Assembly: GCA_002427045.1 (NCBI GenBank)
Contig: DIPO01000004.1
Span: 61,206 to 71,287, forward strand
Direction of reading: 5' to 3'
Origin: Firmicutes bacterium UBA5486
GTDB lineage: Bacteria > Bacillota > UBA4882 > UBA10575
DNA: 10,082 bases
A model generated the notes under the pieces. That model was not told the origin of the DNA, did no database searches, and was given only the letters and a program-made list of their open reading frames with translations. Of the stretch, positions 1 to 6,747 are shown one piece after another. Position 1 is the first letter of the stretch. Each line of letters begins with the position of its first letter. Both the position numbers and the translations under genes were made by a program.

Positions 1-19
1 GACACAACGCAAAAAGCTT
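1..19 (+). repeat. 19-bp inverted repeat, left copy
   Basis: The first 19 bases are the exact reverse complement of 10020-10038, about 10 kb away. Similarity continues weakly for some ten more bases (an AT-rich stretch with one gap) and then stops. Both copies lie next to members of the TGAGGGAATTGCATAATTA repeat family. The left copy begins at base 1, so the repeat may extend beyond the window. It is probably part of another dispersed repeat rather than the end of a 10-kb element, because no integrase or transposase lies between the copies. Confidence 0.6.
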
Positions 20-70
20 TGATTAAAATTTTATGGTTAAGGAATTTAGGTCTCAATTTTTACACTTGAG

Positions 71-180
71 GGAATTGCATAATTGATTATAGTTAAATTA
101 TGTGATTACTTTACTTTCTTAATTTAGTTCGAACTTTGTTTGAAGGGTGTTAAATGTGAGATTGGTAATAATGCAATTTC
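71..180 (+). repeat. MITE-like palindromic repeat, type B, left copy
   Basis: The element starts with GGAATTGCATAATT (71-84) and ends with a degenerate inverted copy of it, TAATAATGCAATTTC (166-180), giving about 110 bp. Bases 110-169 align without gaps to 2944-3003, with about 49 of 60 bases identical by my count. The first 40 bases also look like a decayed short hairpin, CATAATT facing AATTATG. It lies directly downstream of the DUF4363 stop codon, so it may be transcribed as that operon's 3' tail. I see no other terminator there. Confidence 0.6.
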
Positions 181-185
181 TTTAT

Positions 186-566
186 TTAAAAGATGTTTTC
201 TAGGGTTAAACGGATCTGGTCGGGAATCCGGTTAATCGTCTGTTTCATTTCTGCAATTCCGCTTAAAGCTAAAACGTCTGCTTCATTTGCCAGAAATGAT
301 TTTGTACGGGCAAGGTAGAGCTCAAACTCATCTAGGTCCTGATGGTCAATGAGTAAGACCCATATTTTTCTGGATTTAATCCATGATTTGTTTATCTTCT
401 CGAGCTGTGTAGAAATCTGGGCGGTGTCGAGATTTTTAACACTGGTCGCAAGTTTTTCAATTTCCGAGAGCAGCTCTTCTGCTTGCTGGGCAATTGTAAC
501 CTCTGCATACCATCCAAGAACCAGGAAGATAAGGAAAAAAATAACAACACCAATAAATACTTTCAA
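186..566 (-). CDS. DUF4363 family protein with N-terminal membrane anchor
   Basis: I recognise this as a DUF4363-like protein; its biochemical role is not known. From the chosen start it is 126 residues. A hydrophobic segment at about residues 3-22 is followed by a mostly helical, charged region with a basic-aromatic stretch (KSRKIWVLLIDHQDLDEFE) that is typical of the family. It is probably a single-pass protein with its bulk outside the cytoplasm. The start is TTG at 566-564, because the SD motif AAGGGAG (580-574) lies 7 bases before it. An in-frame GTG at 599 would add 11 residues but has no SD and could only work by coupling to the DUF421 stop at 606. The gene follows the DUF421 gene by 39 bases on the same strand, a neighbour pair seen in many spore-forming Firmicutes. 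The family call rests on pattern and context. Confidence 0.8.
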   Translation of the reverse strand: MKVFIGVVIFFLIFLVLGWYAEVTIAQQAEELLSEIEKLATSVKNLDTAQISTQLEKINKSWIKSRKIWVLLIDHQDLDEFELYLARTKSFLANEADVLALSGIAEMKQTINRIPDQIRLTLENIF

Positions 567-605
567 ATTTTTTCTCCCTTCATACTGGTAGTGGGCCACG
601 TTTCA

Positions 606-1283
606 TCAATGAACTGGTTTTTTCTGATAATAAAATCTTCCTTGAGTATCGATGGTAGCGATTAAAACCTTTTTAGGGTCTTTAATCCCCTGCTTTCCTA
701 GTTCAGTTAGGAGCCAATCTTTTGAGAGGCCAATTTTAGTTAGACTTTTCTCTTCGATTTGGCCGTCTAAGATTAAAGAAGTAGGTAGCCCTTCATATTT
801 GGTATTTAGTTCTAAATCTTCCGGAGTTACTGGCCGGGCTTGAGATTTTGGTACAATCGTAAGCGAACCATTCGTTTCTAAAAGTGCAAATTCGACATCA
901 GTGAGGTTAAAAAAGCCTTCAGCTCTTAACTGCTCAAGTAAATCATTTAGGTTGTACAGGTTTTTCCTCATCTCCGACCAGTTGATTATGCCGTTATCAA
1001 TGATTGTACTGGGATTGCCGCAGAGTAAGGTACGGAATTTCTTACTTTTAATAGATATAAAAGAAAAAGTAACTTGGACTAAAAGCAGAGTAAGAACTGG
1101 TATTACACCGTTGAGAAGGGATAAACCCCGGTCTTGCATTGGGATTGCTACTAAATCTGCAATCATGATAGTGACTACGAATTCATAGGGCTGTAATTGG
1201 CCAATCTGCCGTTTCCCCATCAAACGCATTACTATTACCACTAATAAGTAGAGAATGAGAGTTCGGAAAAATATAATTAGCAT
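606..1283 (-). CDS. DUF421 (YetF/YdfS-type) integral membrane protein
   Basis: This is a 225-residue protein of usual family length. Three membrane segments lie at about residues 2-22, 34-50 and 57-79. The family signature GKRQIGQLQPYEFVVTIMIA (23-42) joins the first two. The C-terminal half (about 82-220) is the soluble YetF-type domain: it contains GNPSTIIDNG, then the LEQLRAEGFFNLTDVEFALL region, then the ETNGSLTIVPK strand. Bacillus relatives have been linked to spore coat or envelope properties, but the molecular function is unknown. ATG 1283-1281 is preceded by GGAGAGG (1295-1289) at 5 bases. It is the first gene of a two-gene unit with the DUF4363 gene and diverges from gdhA. I did not find a convincing promoter on this strand within 1296-1400. 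Confidence 0.92.
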   Translation of the reverse strand: MLIIFFRTLILYLLVVIVMRLMGKRQIGQLQPYEFVVTIMIADLVAIPMQDRGLSLLNGVIPVLTLLLVQVTFSFISIKSKKFRTLLCGNPSTIIDNGIINWSEMRKNLYNLNDLLEQLRAEGFFNLTDVEFALLETNGSLTIVPKSQARPVTPEDLELNTKYEGLPTSLILDGQIEEKSLTKIGLSKDWLLTELGKQGIKDPKKVLIATIDTQGRFYYQKKPVH

Positions 1284-1364
1284 TTTATCCTCTCCTTGTT
1301 TTTTTTATTATTCTCACCTCCGAGTAAAATATATTCTTTTTGGGGTTTAGGCGGAAGCAAATTT

Positions 1365-1377
1365 GTATACTATATAC
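1365..1377. promoter_or_regulatory. Small palindrome in divergent promoter region
   Basis: GTATACTATATAC has 5-bp inverted arms (GTATA/TATAC) around a 3-base centre. It lies between the divergent DUF421 and gdhA genes, 24 bases upstream of the gdhA -35 box. It could be an operator, but AT-rich palindromes of this size also arise by chance. Confidence 0.25.
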
Positions 1378-1382
1378 TTGAG

Positions 1383-1462
1383 TTATTGCCTACAATCTTA
1401 TTGACATTCTTCAATGGTTTCAATACTATTCAATATAGTGACCATATCTTTATAGGCAATAA
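1383..1462. repeat. 10-bp inverted repeat bracketing the gdhA promoter
   Basis: TTATTGCCTA (1383-1392) and its exact reverse complement TAGGCAATAA (1453-1462) flank the proposed gdhA promoter, with arm centres 70 bases apart. The left arm is upstream of the -35 box. The right arm lies in the leader just before the ribosome binding site. Because only the right arm would be transcribed, this is more likely a pair of DNA-binding sites, or the ends of a small relict element, than an RNA hairpin. Confidence 0.45.
1401..1429 (+). promoter_or_regulatory. Sigma-A type promoter of gdhA
   Basis: A perfect -35 box TTGACA (1401-1406) is followed after 17 bases by TACTAT (1424-1429), which matches the TATAAT consensus at four of six positions. 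Transcription would start near 1436 and give a leader of about 50 bases containing the right arm of the 10-bp inverted repeat and the ribosome binding site. The fit is good enough to predict strong vegetative expression. Confidence 0.75.
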
Positions 1463-1485
1463 TTTATAATAAGGGGGAGATTTTG

Positions 1486-2733
1486 ATGCAGGAGATTAAT
1501 CCATTAGTAATAGCACAACAACAATTGGATATGGCAGCGGAAAAACTTAATCTTGATCCTGGAGTTCATGCTATTCTTAGAGAACCTATGCGTACCCTGG
1601 AAGTGAATTTTCCAGTAAAGATGGATGATGGTACAGTTAAAGTTTTTAAAGGATACCGGGCACAGCATAATGATGCGATTGGACCCGCTAAGGGTGGGAT
1701 TCGTTTTCATCCAAGTGTAACTATGGATGAGGTAAAAGCCCTTTCCATGTGGATGACATTTAAGTCTGGTGTATTAGGTCTACCATATGGTGGAGGTAAG
1801 GGTGGGGTTGTGGTTGATCCGCAGACTCTTTCCCAAACAGAAATTGAACGTTTAAGCCGTGCCTATTTTGCGGCTATTTCTTCAATTGTTGGGCCGGATA
1901 AGGATATCCCGGCACCGGATGTTAATACTAATCCTCAGATTATGGCTTGGATGATGGATGAGTATAGTAAATATGCCGGGGGAGTATGCCATCCGGGAGT
2001 TGTTACTGGTAAACCTATAATTGCGGGTGGTTCGTTAGGTAGAAGTGAAGCTACGGGTAGAGGTTGCGTTATTATTATTCGTGAAGCTGCTAAACGGTTA
2101 GGAATGAGCCTTAAAGGAGCAACAGCAGTGATTCAGGGCTTTGGTAATGTCGGTAGTGCTACTGCACGGTTACTGGCTAAAGAAGGGGCAAAAATTATTG
2201 CGATTATGGAAATAGATGGTGGGATTTATAATCCTGATGGTATTGATCCTGAAGATGTACTGGAATACAGGAAAAAAGCTGGTACGATCAATGGTTATCC
2301 CGGATCTCGGAAGATTGGTAATGAAGAACTATTTGCTCTTGACTGTGATATACTGGTTCCTGCGGCAATGGAGAATCAGATTACCAAAGAAAATGCGGGG
2401 CAGATTAAGGCTAAACTAGTTGCGGAAGCAGCTAATGGTCCGACTACTCCGGAAGCAGATGAGATTCTTTCTAAGAAAGGGATAATGTTAACCCCTGATA
2501 TTCTCACTAATGCTGGTGGAGTTACAGTTTCCTATTTTGAGTGGGTTCAGAATTTCATGAATTACTACTGGACAGAAGAAGAGGTTAACTCCAAATTAGA
2601 ACAGAAGATGGTAGAAGCTTTTGACTATATATATCAGATGAGTCAGGACTATAAGGTGAATATGAGAGTCGCTGCCTATATGGCTTCGATTTCGAGGGTC
2701 GCCGAGGCTATTAAGGTTCGAGGTTGGGCTTAA
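1486..2733 (+). CDS. gdhA: Glutamate dehydrogenase, hexameric Glu/Leu/Phe/Val family
   Basis: The enzyme interconverts glutamate and 2-oxoglutarate plus ammonia with NAD(P) in the cytoplasm. The 415 residues match the RocG/GudB class. The substrate residues are all present with standard spacing: K69 (PAKGGIRFH), K93 (MTFKSGV), catalytic K105 in LPYGGGKGG, and D145 in PAPDVNTNP. The Rossmann motif GFGNVG is at 218-223. The strand that usually ends in an acidic residue in NAD-dependent enzymes reads MEIDGG with E242, so NAD preference is likely but inferred. ATG 1486 is chosen over the in-frame TTG at 1483 because the GGGGGAG motif (1473-1479) is then at normal spacing. The gene has its own promoter and terminator, and nfnAB lies downstream, which suggests a redox link. 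No truncation or frameshift is seen. Confidence 0.96.
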   Translation: MQEINPLVIAQQQLDMAAEKLNLDPGVHAILREPMRTLEVNFPVKMDDGTVKVFKGYRAQHNDAIGPAKGGIRFHPSVTMDEVKALSMWMTFKSGVLGLPYGGGKGGVVVDPQTLSQTEIERLSRAYFAAISSIVGPDKDIPAPDVNTNPQIMAWMMDEYSKYAGGVCHPGVVTGKPIIAGGSLGRSEATGRGCVIIIREAAKRLGMSLKGATAVIQGFGNVGSATARLLAKEGAKIIAIMEIDGGIYNPDGIDPEDVLEYRKKAGTINGYPGSRKIGNEELFALDCDILVPAAMENQITKENAGQIKAKLVAEAANGPTTPEADEILSKKGIMLTPDILTNAGGVTVSYFEWVQNFMNYYWTEEEVNSKLEQKMVEAFDYIYQMSQDYKVNMRVAAYMASISRVAEAIKVRGWA

Positions 2734-2758
2734 GAGTGGGTTTACCCACTCTTTTTTT
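2734..2758 (+). terminator. Intrinsic terminator of gdhA
   Basis: A perfect 7-bp stem, GAGTGGG (2734-2740) and CCCACTC (2745-2751), has a TTTA loop and is followed by seven T residues (2752-2758). It starts directly after the gdhA stop codon, so gdhA and nfnAB are separate transcription units. Confidence 0.93.
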
Positions 2759-2766
2759 AAATTTAA

Positions 2767-2921
2767 GGAATTGCATAATTCGATTATTTAAGATTTGACC
2801 ACAATATATTGTTATTCCTCACAGTAATTTTCTAACATAGATAATTACCTCGAATAAAAGATAAACACTATATATTGTGGTCAAATATGCGATTAAGAAG
2901 GTAATTATGCAATTCCCTCAG
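2767..2921 (-). repeat. MITE-like palindromic repeat, type A, copy 1
   Basis: This element of about 155 bp is bounded by GGAATTGCATAATT (2767-2780) and the inverted AATTATGCAATTCCCTCAG (2903-2921). Inside is a second exact inverted pair of 16 bases: TTTGACCACAATATAT (2794-2809) and its complement (2870-2885). The interior aligns, as its reverse complement, along its whole length to 9138-9289, at roughly four in five bases by eye. It has no coding capacity, so it resembles non-autonomous elements of the Correia or ERIC size class. It sits between the gdhA terminator and the nfnA promoter. I assigned the strand by the copy at 9138-9289, taken as plus. Confidence 0.8.
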
Positions 2922-2943
2922 TGATAAGACCATAGGCCTCACT

Positions 2944-3003
2944 TTTACCTTCCAAATTTAGCTTGATCTTTATTTGAAGGATGCGAAATGTGAGATAGGT
3001 AAT
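2944..3003 (+). repeat. Type B repeat interior, second copy
   Basis: These 60 bases align without gaps to 110-169 (about 82 percent identical by my count), in the same orientation. The segment is itself an imperfect palindrome: CTCACTTTTACCTTC (2939-2953) faces GAAGG...AAATGTGAG (2976-2994). It lies 22 bases after the end of the type A element, so different repeats are stacked in this 460-base gap. It lacks a clear right-hand terminal motif here, unlike the copy at 71-180. Confidence 0.65.
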
Positions 3004-3078
3004 TAGGAAATGACTTCAAAAAATCTTTAGAGTGGTAAATAGTAAGAAAAAATTAAATAAAATGTCGGATTACGAAGG

Positions 3079-3107
3079 TTTTCAAAAGCATGGATCAATG
3101 ATACAAT
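3079..3107 (+). promoter_or_regulatory. Probable extended -10 promoter of nfnAB
   Basis: TTTTCA (3079-3084, four of six matches to TTGACA) is followed after 17 bases by TACAAT (3102-3107, five of six). The bases TGA just before the -10 box give the extended TGn motif. Transcription would begin near 3114, about 80 bases before the nfnA start, so the hairpin repeat at 3126-3168 would be part of the leader RNA. Confidence 0.6.
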
Positions 3108-3125
3108 AAAAATGTTTATTACTAA

Positions 3126-3168
3126 GGAATTGCTAATTCAGTGATTTAGTATTAATTAATGCAATTCC
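3126..3168 (+). repeat. Short hairpin form of the repeat family in the nfnA leader
   Basis: GGAATTGCTAATT (3126-3138) faces AATTA-AT-GCAATTCC (3154-3168). This gives a 13-bp stem with a two-base bulge and a 15-base loop. The termini are those of the type A elements, so this looks like a form with the interior lost. It lies between the proposed nfnAB promoter and the nfnA ribosome binding site and should fold in the mRNA leader. Confidence 0.7.
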
Positions 3169-3196
3169 CTCATTACTTGTAATGGAGGAGAACAAG

Positions 3197-4027
3197 TTGA
3201 AAATTATCGAAAAAAAGGAGATCGCTCCGGAAATTGTCAAGTTTTTGGTTAGTGCTCCTTTAATTGCAAAAAAAGCAGAACCAGGACATTTTATTATTTT
3301 GCGACACAAAGAAAAAGGTGAAAGAATTCCGCTTACGATTGCTGATTTTGATCGGGAAAAAGGTACTATTACTCTGGTATGCCAAGGGATTGGTAAAAGT
3401 ACAGTTGAGATCAATCGCATGGAAAAAGGAGATTCTTTTTTAGATTTATTGGGCCCTTTAGGAACTCCGTATCCGATAAATAAAGTGGGAACAGTTGCTT
3501 GTGTAGCAGGCGGACTTGGAGTAGCTCCACTTTATCCAAAAGCTAAAGCCCTTCATGAAGCAGGAAATAGAGTAATTAGTCTAATTGGTGCCCAGCGTAA
3601 GGAGATGCTGATTATGACGGAGGAGATTACTGCGGTAAGTGATCAGGTAAGTTATAGTACGGATGATGGTAGTTTTGGCCATAAAGGGTTTGTAACTGAT
3701 CTGCTCCGGGAATTGCTCTCTGAAGAAAAGGTAGATGAGATTGTGGCGGTCGGACCAGTTCCGATGATGGCTGCAACAGTTAAGGTTGCTAAAGAGTTTA
3801 ATGTTCCAATTGTTGTTAGTCTAAATGCTTTAATGATTGATGGAACCGGGATGTGTGGAGGTTGTCGGGTTACAGTAGATGGCGAGACTAAATTCTGTTG
3901 TGTTGATGGACCTGCTTTTGACGGTGCATTGGTTGATTTTGATGAAATATTAAACCGGCAAAAATACTATCGGGATATGGAGAAGGAAGCCTTTCATCGT
4001 TGTAGATTGGAGGATGCAGGAAAATGA
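3197..4027 (+). CDS. nfnA: NADH-dependent reduced ferredoxin:NADP+ oxidoreductase, small subunit
   Basis: This is the FAD/[2Fe-2S] subunit of the cytoplasmic bifurcating NfnAB complex, also annotated as sulfide dehydrogenase beta subunit. The complex couples NADH and reduced ferredoxin to the reduction of two NADP+. The 276 residues show a ferredoxin-reductase-like FAD domain with RIPLTIAD (43-50), a nucleotide-binding domain with GGLGVAPLYPKAKAL (105-119), and the iron-sulfur site DGTGMCGGC...FCCVDGP with D215, C220, C223 and C235. One Asp and three Cys are the ligands reported in this family. TTG 3197 is the likely start: GGAGG (3184-3188) is 8 bases upstream. An ATG at 3182 overlaps that SD and has none of its own. 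The stop overlaps the nfnB start (ATGA). C234 beside C235 is an extra cysteine at a position where I expect Ala. Confidence 0.94.
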   Translation: MKIIEKKEIAPEIVKFLVSAPLIAKKAEPGHFIILRHKEKGERIPLTIADFDREKGTITLVCQGIGKSTVEINRMEKGDSFLDLLGPLGTPYPINKVGTVACVAGGLGVAPLYPKAKALHEAGNRVISLIGAQRKEMLIMTEEITAVSDQVSYSTDDGSFGHKGFVTDLLRELLSEEKVDEIVAVGPVPMMAATVKVAKEFNVPIVVSLNALMIDGTGMCGGCRVTVDGETKFCCVDGPAFDGALVDFDEILNRQKYYRDMEKEAFHRCRLEDAGK

Positions 4028-5406
4028 GACAAAATATGCCGAAACAAAATCCGGAAATACGAAGGAGAAATTTTGCTGAAGTAGCAGAAGGTTTTACTAT
4101 AAAACAGGCTAAACTTGAAGCTGAACGTTGTTTAAAATGTAAGAAACCCCGGTGTGTTCAAGGGTGCCCTGTAGAGGTAAATATCCCTGGCTTTATCTCT
4201 CTATTAGCAGCAGAACAACCAGGGGCTGCTCTAGCCAAGATCAAAGAGAAGAACAATCTTCCTGCGATCTGTGGCCGGGTCTGTCCGCAGGAGAATCAAT
4301 GTGAGAAAGAGTGTGTTTTGGGGAGAAAAGGAGATCCAATTGCGATTGGTGCTTTAGAGCGTTTCTGTGCTGATTGGGGAAGAACGCAGCAAACAAATGA
4401 GCAATCTCACCCTGATTTATCTACCACTATGGGAAAAGTGGCGATTGTTGGTTCTGGCCCAGCGGGTTTGACTGCGGCTGCGGACTTAGCGCTTATGGGG
4501 TATAAAGTAACTCTATTTGAATCCCTTCATGCTCCTGGTGGAGTCTTACGTTATGGGATTCCTGAATTCAGACTTCCAAAAGCGATTGTTGATTATGAGA
4601 TCGGAAATCTAGCAAATTTGGGAGTGGAAATTAAAAATAATTTCTTGATTGGACAGACTTTAACGATTGATGAACTTTTTACCCAAGGGTATCAAGCTGT
4701 TTTTATTGGGACTGGAGCGGGTCTTCCGTACTTTTTAAGGATTCCTGGGGAGAACTTAAGCGGAGTTTATTCGGCAAATGAATTTCTGACCCGTGTGAAC
4801 CTGATGAAGGCTTATCGCTTTCCAGAGTACGATACTCCGATCCGGATTGGGAAGCGGGTTGCAGTAGTAGGTGCTGGAAACGTTGCGATGGACTCGGCAC
4901 GGACTGCTTTGCGACTGGGAGCAGAGGAAGTTAGTATTGTGTACCGGCGTTCAAGGGAAGAGATGCCTGCTCGTTTAGAAGAGATTGAGAATGCCGAGGA
5001 AGAAGGAGTTAAATTACGCTTGCTGACTAATCCGATAGAGATTTTAGGAGATGAATCGGGAGAAGTTAAAGCAATGGTCTGTCAGAAGATGTCTTTGGGT
5101 GAACCTGATGCCTCGGGGAGACGGAGACCAATTCCGATTCCTGATTCTGAAATTACACTTTCGGTTGAGACGGTTGTAGTAGCCGTTGGTCAAGGCCCAA
5201 ATCCTATTCTCTTGCGGGGGACAAAAGGTTTAAAATTGAATAAGCGCGGTTATATTGAAGTGGATCCAGAGACGATGATGACAAATATCCCTGGTGTATT
5301 TGCCGGTGGCGATATTGTTACTGGTGCAGCTACAGTGATCGCAGCTATGGGAGCTGGGAAAAGGGCAGCTCGTGCTATAGAAAGTTACCTAACTCAAGAA
5401 AAGTAA
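4024..5406 (+). CDS. nfnB: NADH-dependent reduced ferredoxin:NADP+ oxidoreductase, large subunit
   Basis: This is the large subunit of the NfnAB complex. It carries the bifurcating FAD, two [4Fe-4S] clusters and the NADPH site, and is related to the glutamate synthase small subunit. In its 460 residues the N-terminal cluster domain has C36, C39, C44, C48 and C83, C87, C93, C97. The FAD Rossmann motif GSGPAG is at 143-148. The NADPH-binding motif GAGNVAMDSAR is at 283-293, and the second FAD motif, starting GGDIVTGAATVIAAMGAGKR, is at 428-447. ATG 4024 overlaps the nfnA stop codon and has GGAGG (4009-4013) 10 bases upstream; a second ATG at 4036 is a less likely start. The absence of a GltB large subunit next to it, together with its fusion-like pairing with nfnA, argues for Nfn and against glutamate synthase. 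The complex would balance NADH, NADPH and ferredoxin with the upstream glutamate dehydrogenase. Confidence 0.94.
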   Translation: MRQNMPKQNPEIRRRNFAEVAEGFTIKQAKLEAERCLKCKKPRCVQGCPVEVNIPGFISLLAAEQPGAALAKIKEKNNLPAICGRVCPQENQCEKECVLGRKGDPIAIGALERFCADWGRTQQTNEQSHPDLSTTMGKVAIVGSGPAGLTAAADLALMGYKVTLFESLHAPGGVLRYGIPEFRLPKAIVDYEIGNLANLGVEIKNNFLIGQTLTIDELFTQGYQAVFIGTGAGLPYFLRIPGENLSGVYSANEFLTRVNLMKAYRFPEYDTPIRIGKRVAVVGAGNVAMDSARTALRLGAEEVSIVYRRSREEMPARLEEIENAEEEGVKLRLLTNPIEILGDESGEVKAMVCQKMSLGEPDASGRRRPIPIPDSEITLSVETVVVAVGQGPNPILLRGTKGLKLNKRGYIEVDPETMMTNIPGVFAGGDIVTGAATVIAAMGAGKRAARAIESYLTQEK

Positions 5407-5480
5407 ACCAAAGCGCCAGTGTCCAAGCTTTAAATGATACAGTAAGTAATTTACAATTTCCTCAGTATAAGTGAGAATAT

Positions 5481-5510
5481 AAGAAAGCGAGGGTTAACCC
5501 TCGCTTTCTT
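5481..5510. terminator. Bidirectional terminator between nfnB and the lipoprotein gene
   Basis: A perfect 13-bp stem, AAGAAAGCGAGGG (5481-5493) and CCCTCGCTTTCTT (5498-5510), encloses a TTAA loop. It has T-rich tails on both strands. It lies 75 bases after nfnB and touches the stop codon of the convergent gene, so it can serve both. The intervening 5455-5467 contains CAATTTCCTCAG, a worn end of the intergenic repeat family. Confidence 0.88.
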
Positions 5511-6544
5511 TATAGATCACTGTAAGTAATATAATGAGTTTCAGTCCAGAAACTTTCATTGCCACCTTCGTCAAAACTACTGATTGCATAACCAATTTGG
5601 TTATAATAAAAGTCTTTATCAGTAATTGAATCTTCAAAAAAGATTGTATCCGTATTCAGTTTTACCAAGAGTTTTAGACGCCCTTCTTTGTTTGTCCGAT
5701 AAAGATAATAGCCTGCTAAATCGGATTCATTTACTGGATCCCAGGTAATAAGTAGTTGGGCTGTTTTTGTTTCTGATTCTCTTTCTTCAACATCGTTAAT
5801 AATAACCTTAAAGTTTTCCGGGGTGGCAGGCGTGGAGTCAATAATTCCATTAACAATTAAATTTGCATCTGCTTCTAGGTATATTTCTGTCAATTTTCCT
5901 GCCTTAATGTTTATAGTCTGATAAGGACTTTTATAAATATATTTTGTTATCTGAGGAATATAGATTATTGCCTGGTAAGTTCCTTCATTTATAATAATTT
6001 CGTTGGTGTTTTTAAGATAATCCCCTTCTAATTGTAAAGGAAATGATGTTGAACGATCGCTATTGGGATCGAGGTAAACATAGAATTTACCTTCTAAGAC
6101 TTCAACACCGTGGTTGAGGAATTCAGAGATATCGATAGTAACATTTACTCGTCCAGGCGCCGGGAGAATTTGTATGAAAAGTTCTTCTGTTTGACCCGGT
6201 AAAATCTCTATACTACTTTCTCCGTAAAAAATAGGATCTTTAGCTTGATCAAGTCCATAGACTTGGATCTTCCAAGTACCTGGATATAAGTTATCAAAAC
6301 TTATTACTAGTTCTTTGCCTACATACTCAAAAAGCTGTTCTTTTTTTAATCCTTTGCTGGTAAGAGAAACTAGTAGCTTTTCGATCTCAGTAGAGACTGC
6401 ATTAGTAGAGATTTTTTCTGTTTCAGCAAGCCCAATCTTGAGATAAAGCCGTCCCGGGTCTTTTCCGGGGAGATAGGGTTTTTTTAAGCATCCGCTAAAG
6501 AAAATGAGAAAAATGAATACCAATAAACCAACTCTTTTTTCCAT
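5510..6544 (-). CDS. Lipoprotein with C-terminal fibronectin type III-like domain
   Basis: The product is 344 residues from ATG 6544-6542. Its signal peptide is typical of lipoproteins: K3-R4, a hydrophobic core (5-16), then a lipobox-like SGC with the modified C19. After a KKPYLPGKDPG linker, the body is rich in alternating beta strands (about 30-235), including PGRVNVTIDISEF. The last 107 residues (238-344) look like a fibronectin type III module, with ITWDPVNESDLAGYYLYR and the later AISSFDEGGNES strand. It should be anchored to a membrane and face outwards; I cannot name a function or ligand. The start is fixed by GGAGG (6560-6556), 11 bases upstream; an in-frame GTG at 6556 overlaps that SD and is rejected. 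The gene stands alone and converges on nfnB. No convincing promoter was found in 6561-6660. Confidence 0.88.
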   Translation of the reverse strand: MEKRVGLLVFIFLIFFSGCLKKPYLPGKDPGRLYLKIGLAETEKISTNAVSTEIEKLLVSLTSKGLKKEQLFEYVGKELVISFDNLYPGTWKIQVYGLDQAKDPIFYGESSIEILPGQTEELFIQILPAPGRVNVTIDISEFLNHGVEVLEGKFYVYLDPNSDRSTSFPLQLEGDYLKNTNEIIINEGTYQAIIYIPQITKYIYKSPYQTINIKAGKLTEIYLEADANLIVNGIIDSTPATPENFKVIINDVEERESETKTAQLLITWDPVNESDLAGYYLYRTNKEGRLKLLVKLNTDTIFFEDSITDKDFYYNQIGYAISSFDEGGNESFWTETHYITYSDL

Positions 6545-6698
6545 AAAAAAGAACACCTCCTACATAAAGAATAATTTGACATAAAATAGAAGGTTCCTTT
6601 TTTATAAATACAAGATTTGGGAGTAAAAAATTTTTTAGATGAGCGAATTGAATAGTTACGATGATTTGGTAATTTGCCTTAAATTTATCAAAAGATTA

Positions 6699-6738
6699 AA
6701 AAAGGATACCTACTTTAATAAAGGTATCCTTTTTGATT
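6699..6738 (-). terminator. Terminator downstream of the amidase gene
   Basis: AAAAAGGATACC (6699-6710) pairs perfectly with GGTATCCTTTTT (6723-6734) around a 12-base loop. Read on the minus strand, the stem ends in a run of T and lies 14 bases after the amidase stop codon. The A/T symmetry means it could also work on the plus strand, but no gene there needs it. Confidence 0.85.
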
Positions 6739-6747
6739 TTAGATTCT

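Noticed and set aside
4024..5406. Glutamate synthase small subunit (gltD) as the identity of nfnB
   Set aside because: There is no large GltB subunit next to it, and it overlaps a clear nfnA-type partner. The two families share the same fold, which explains common mis-annotation.
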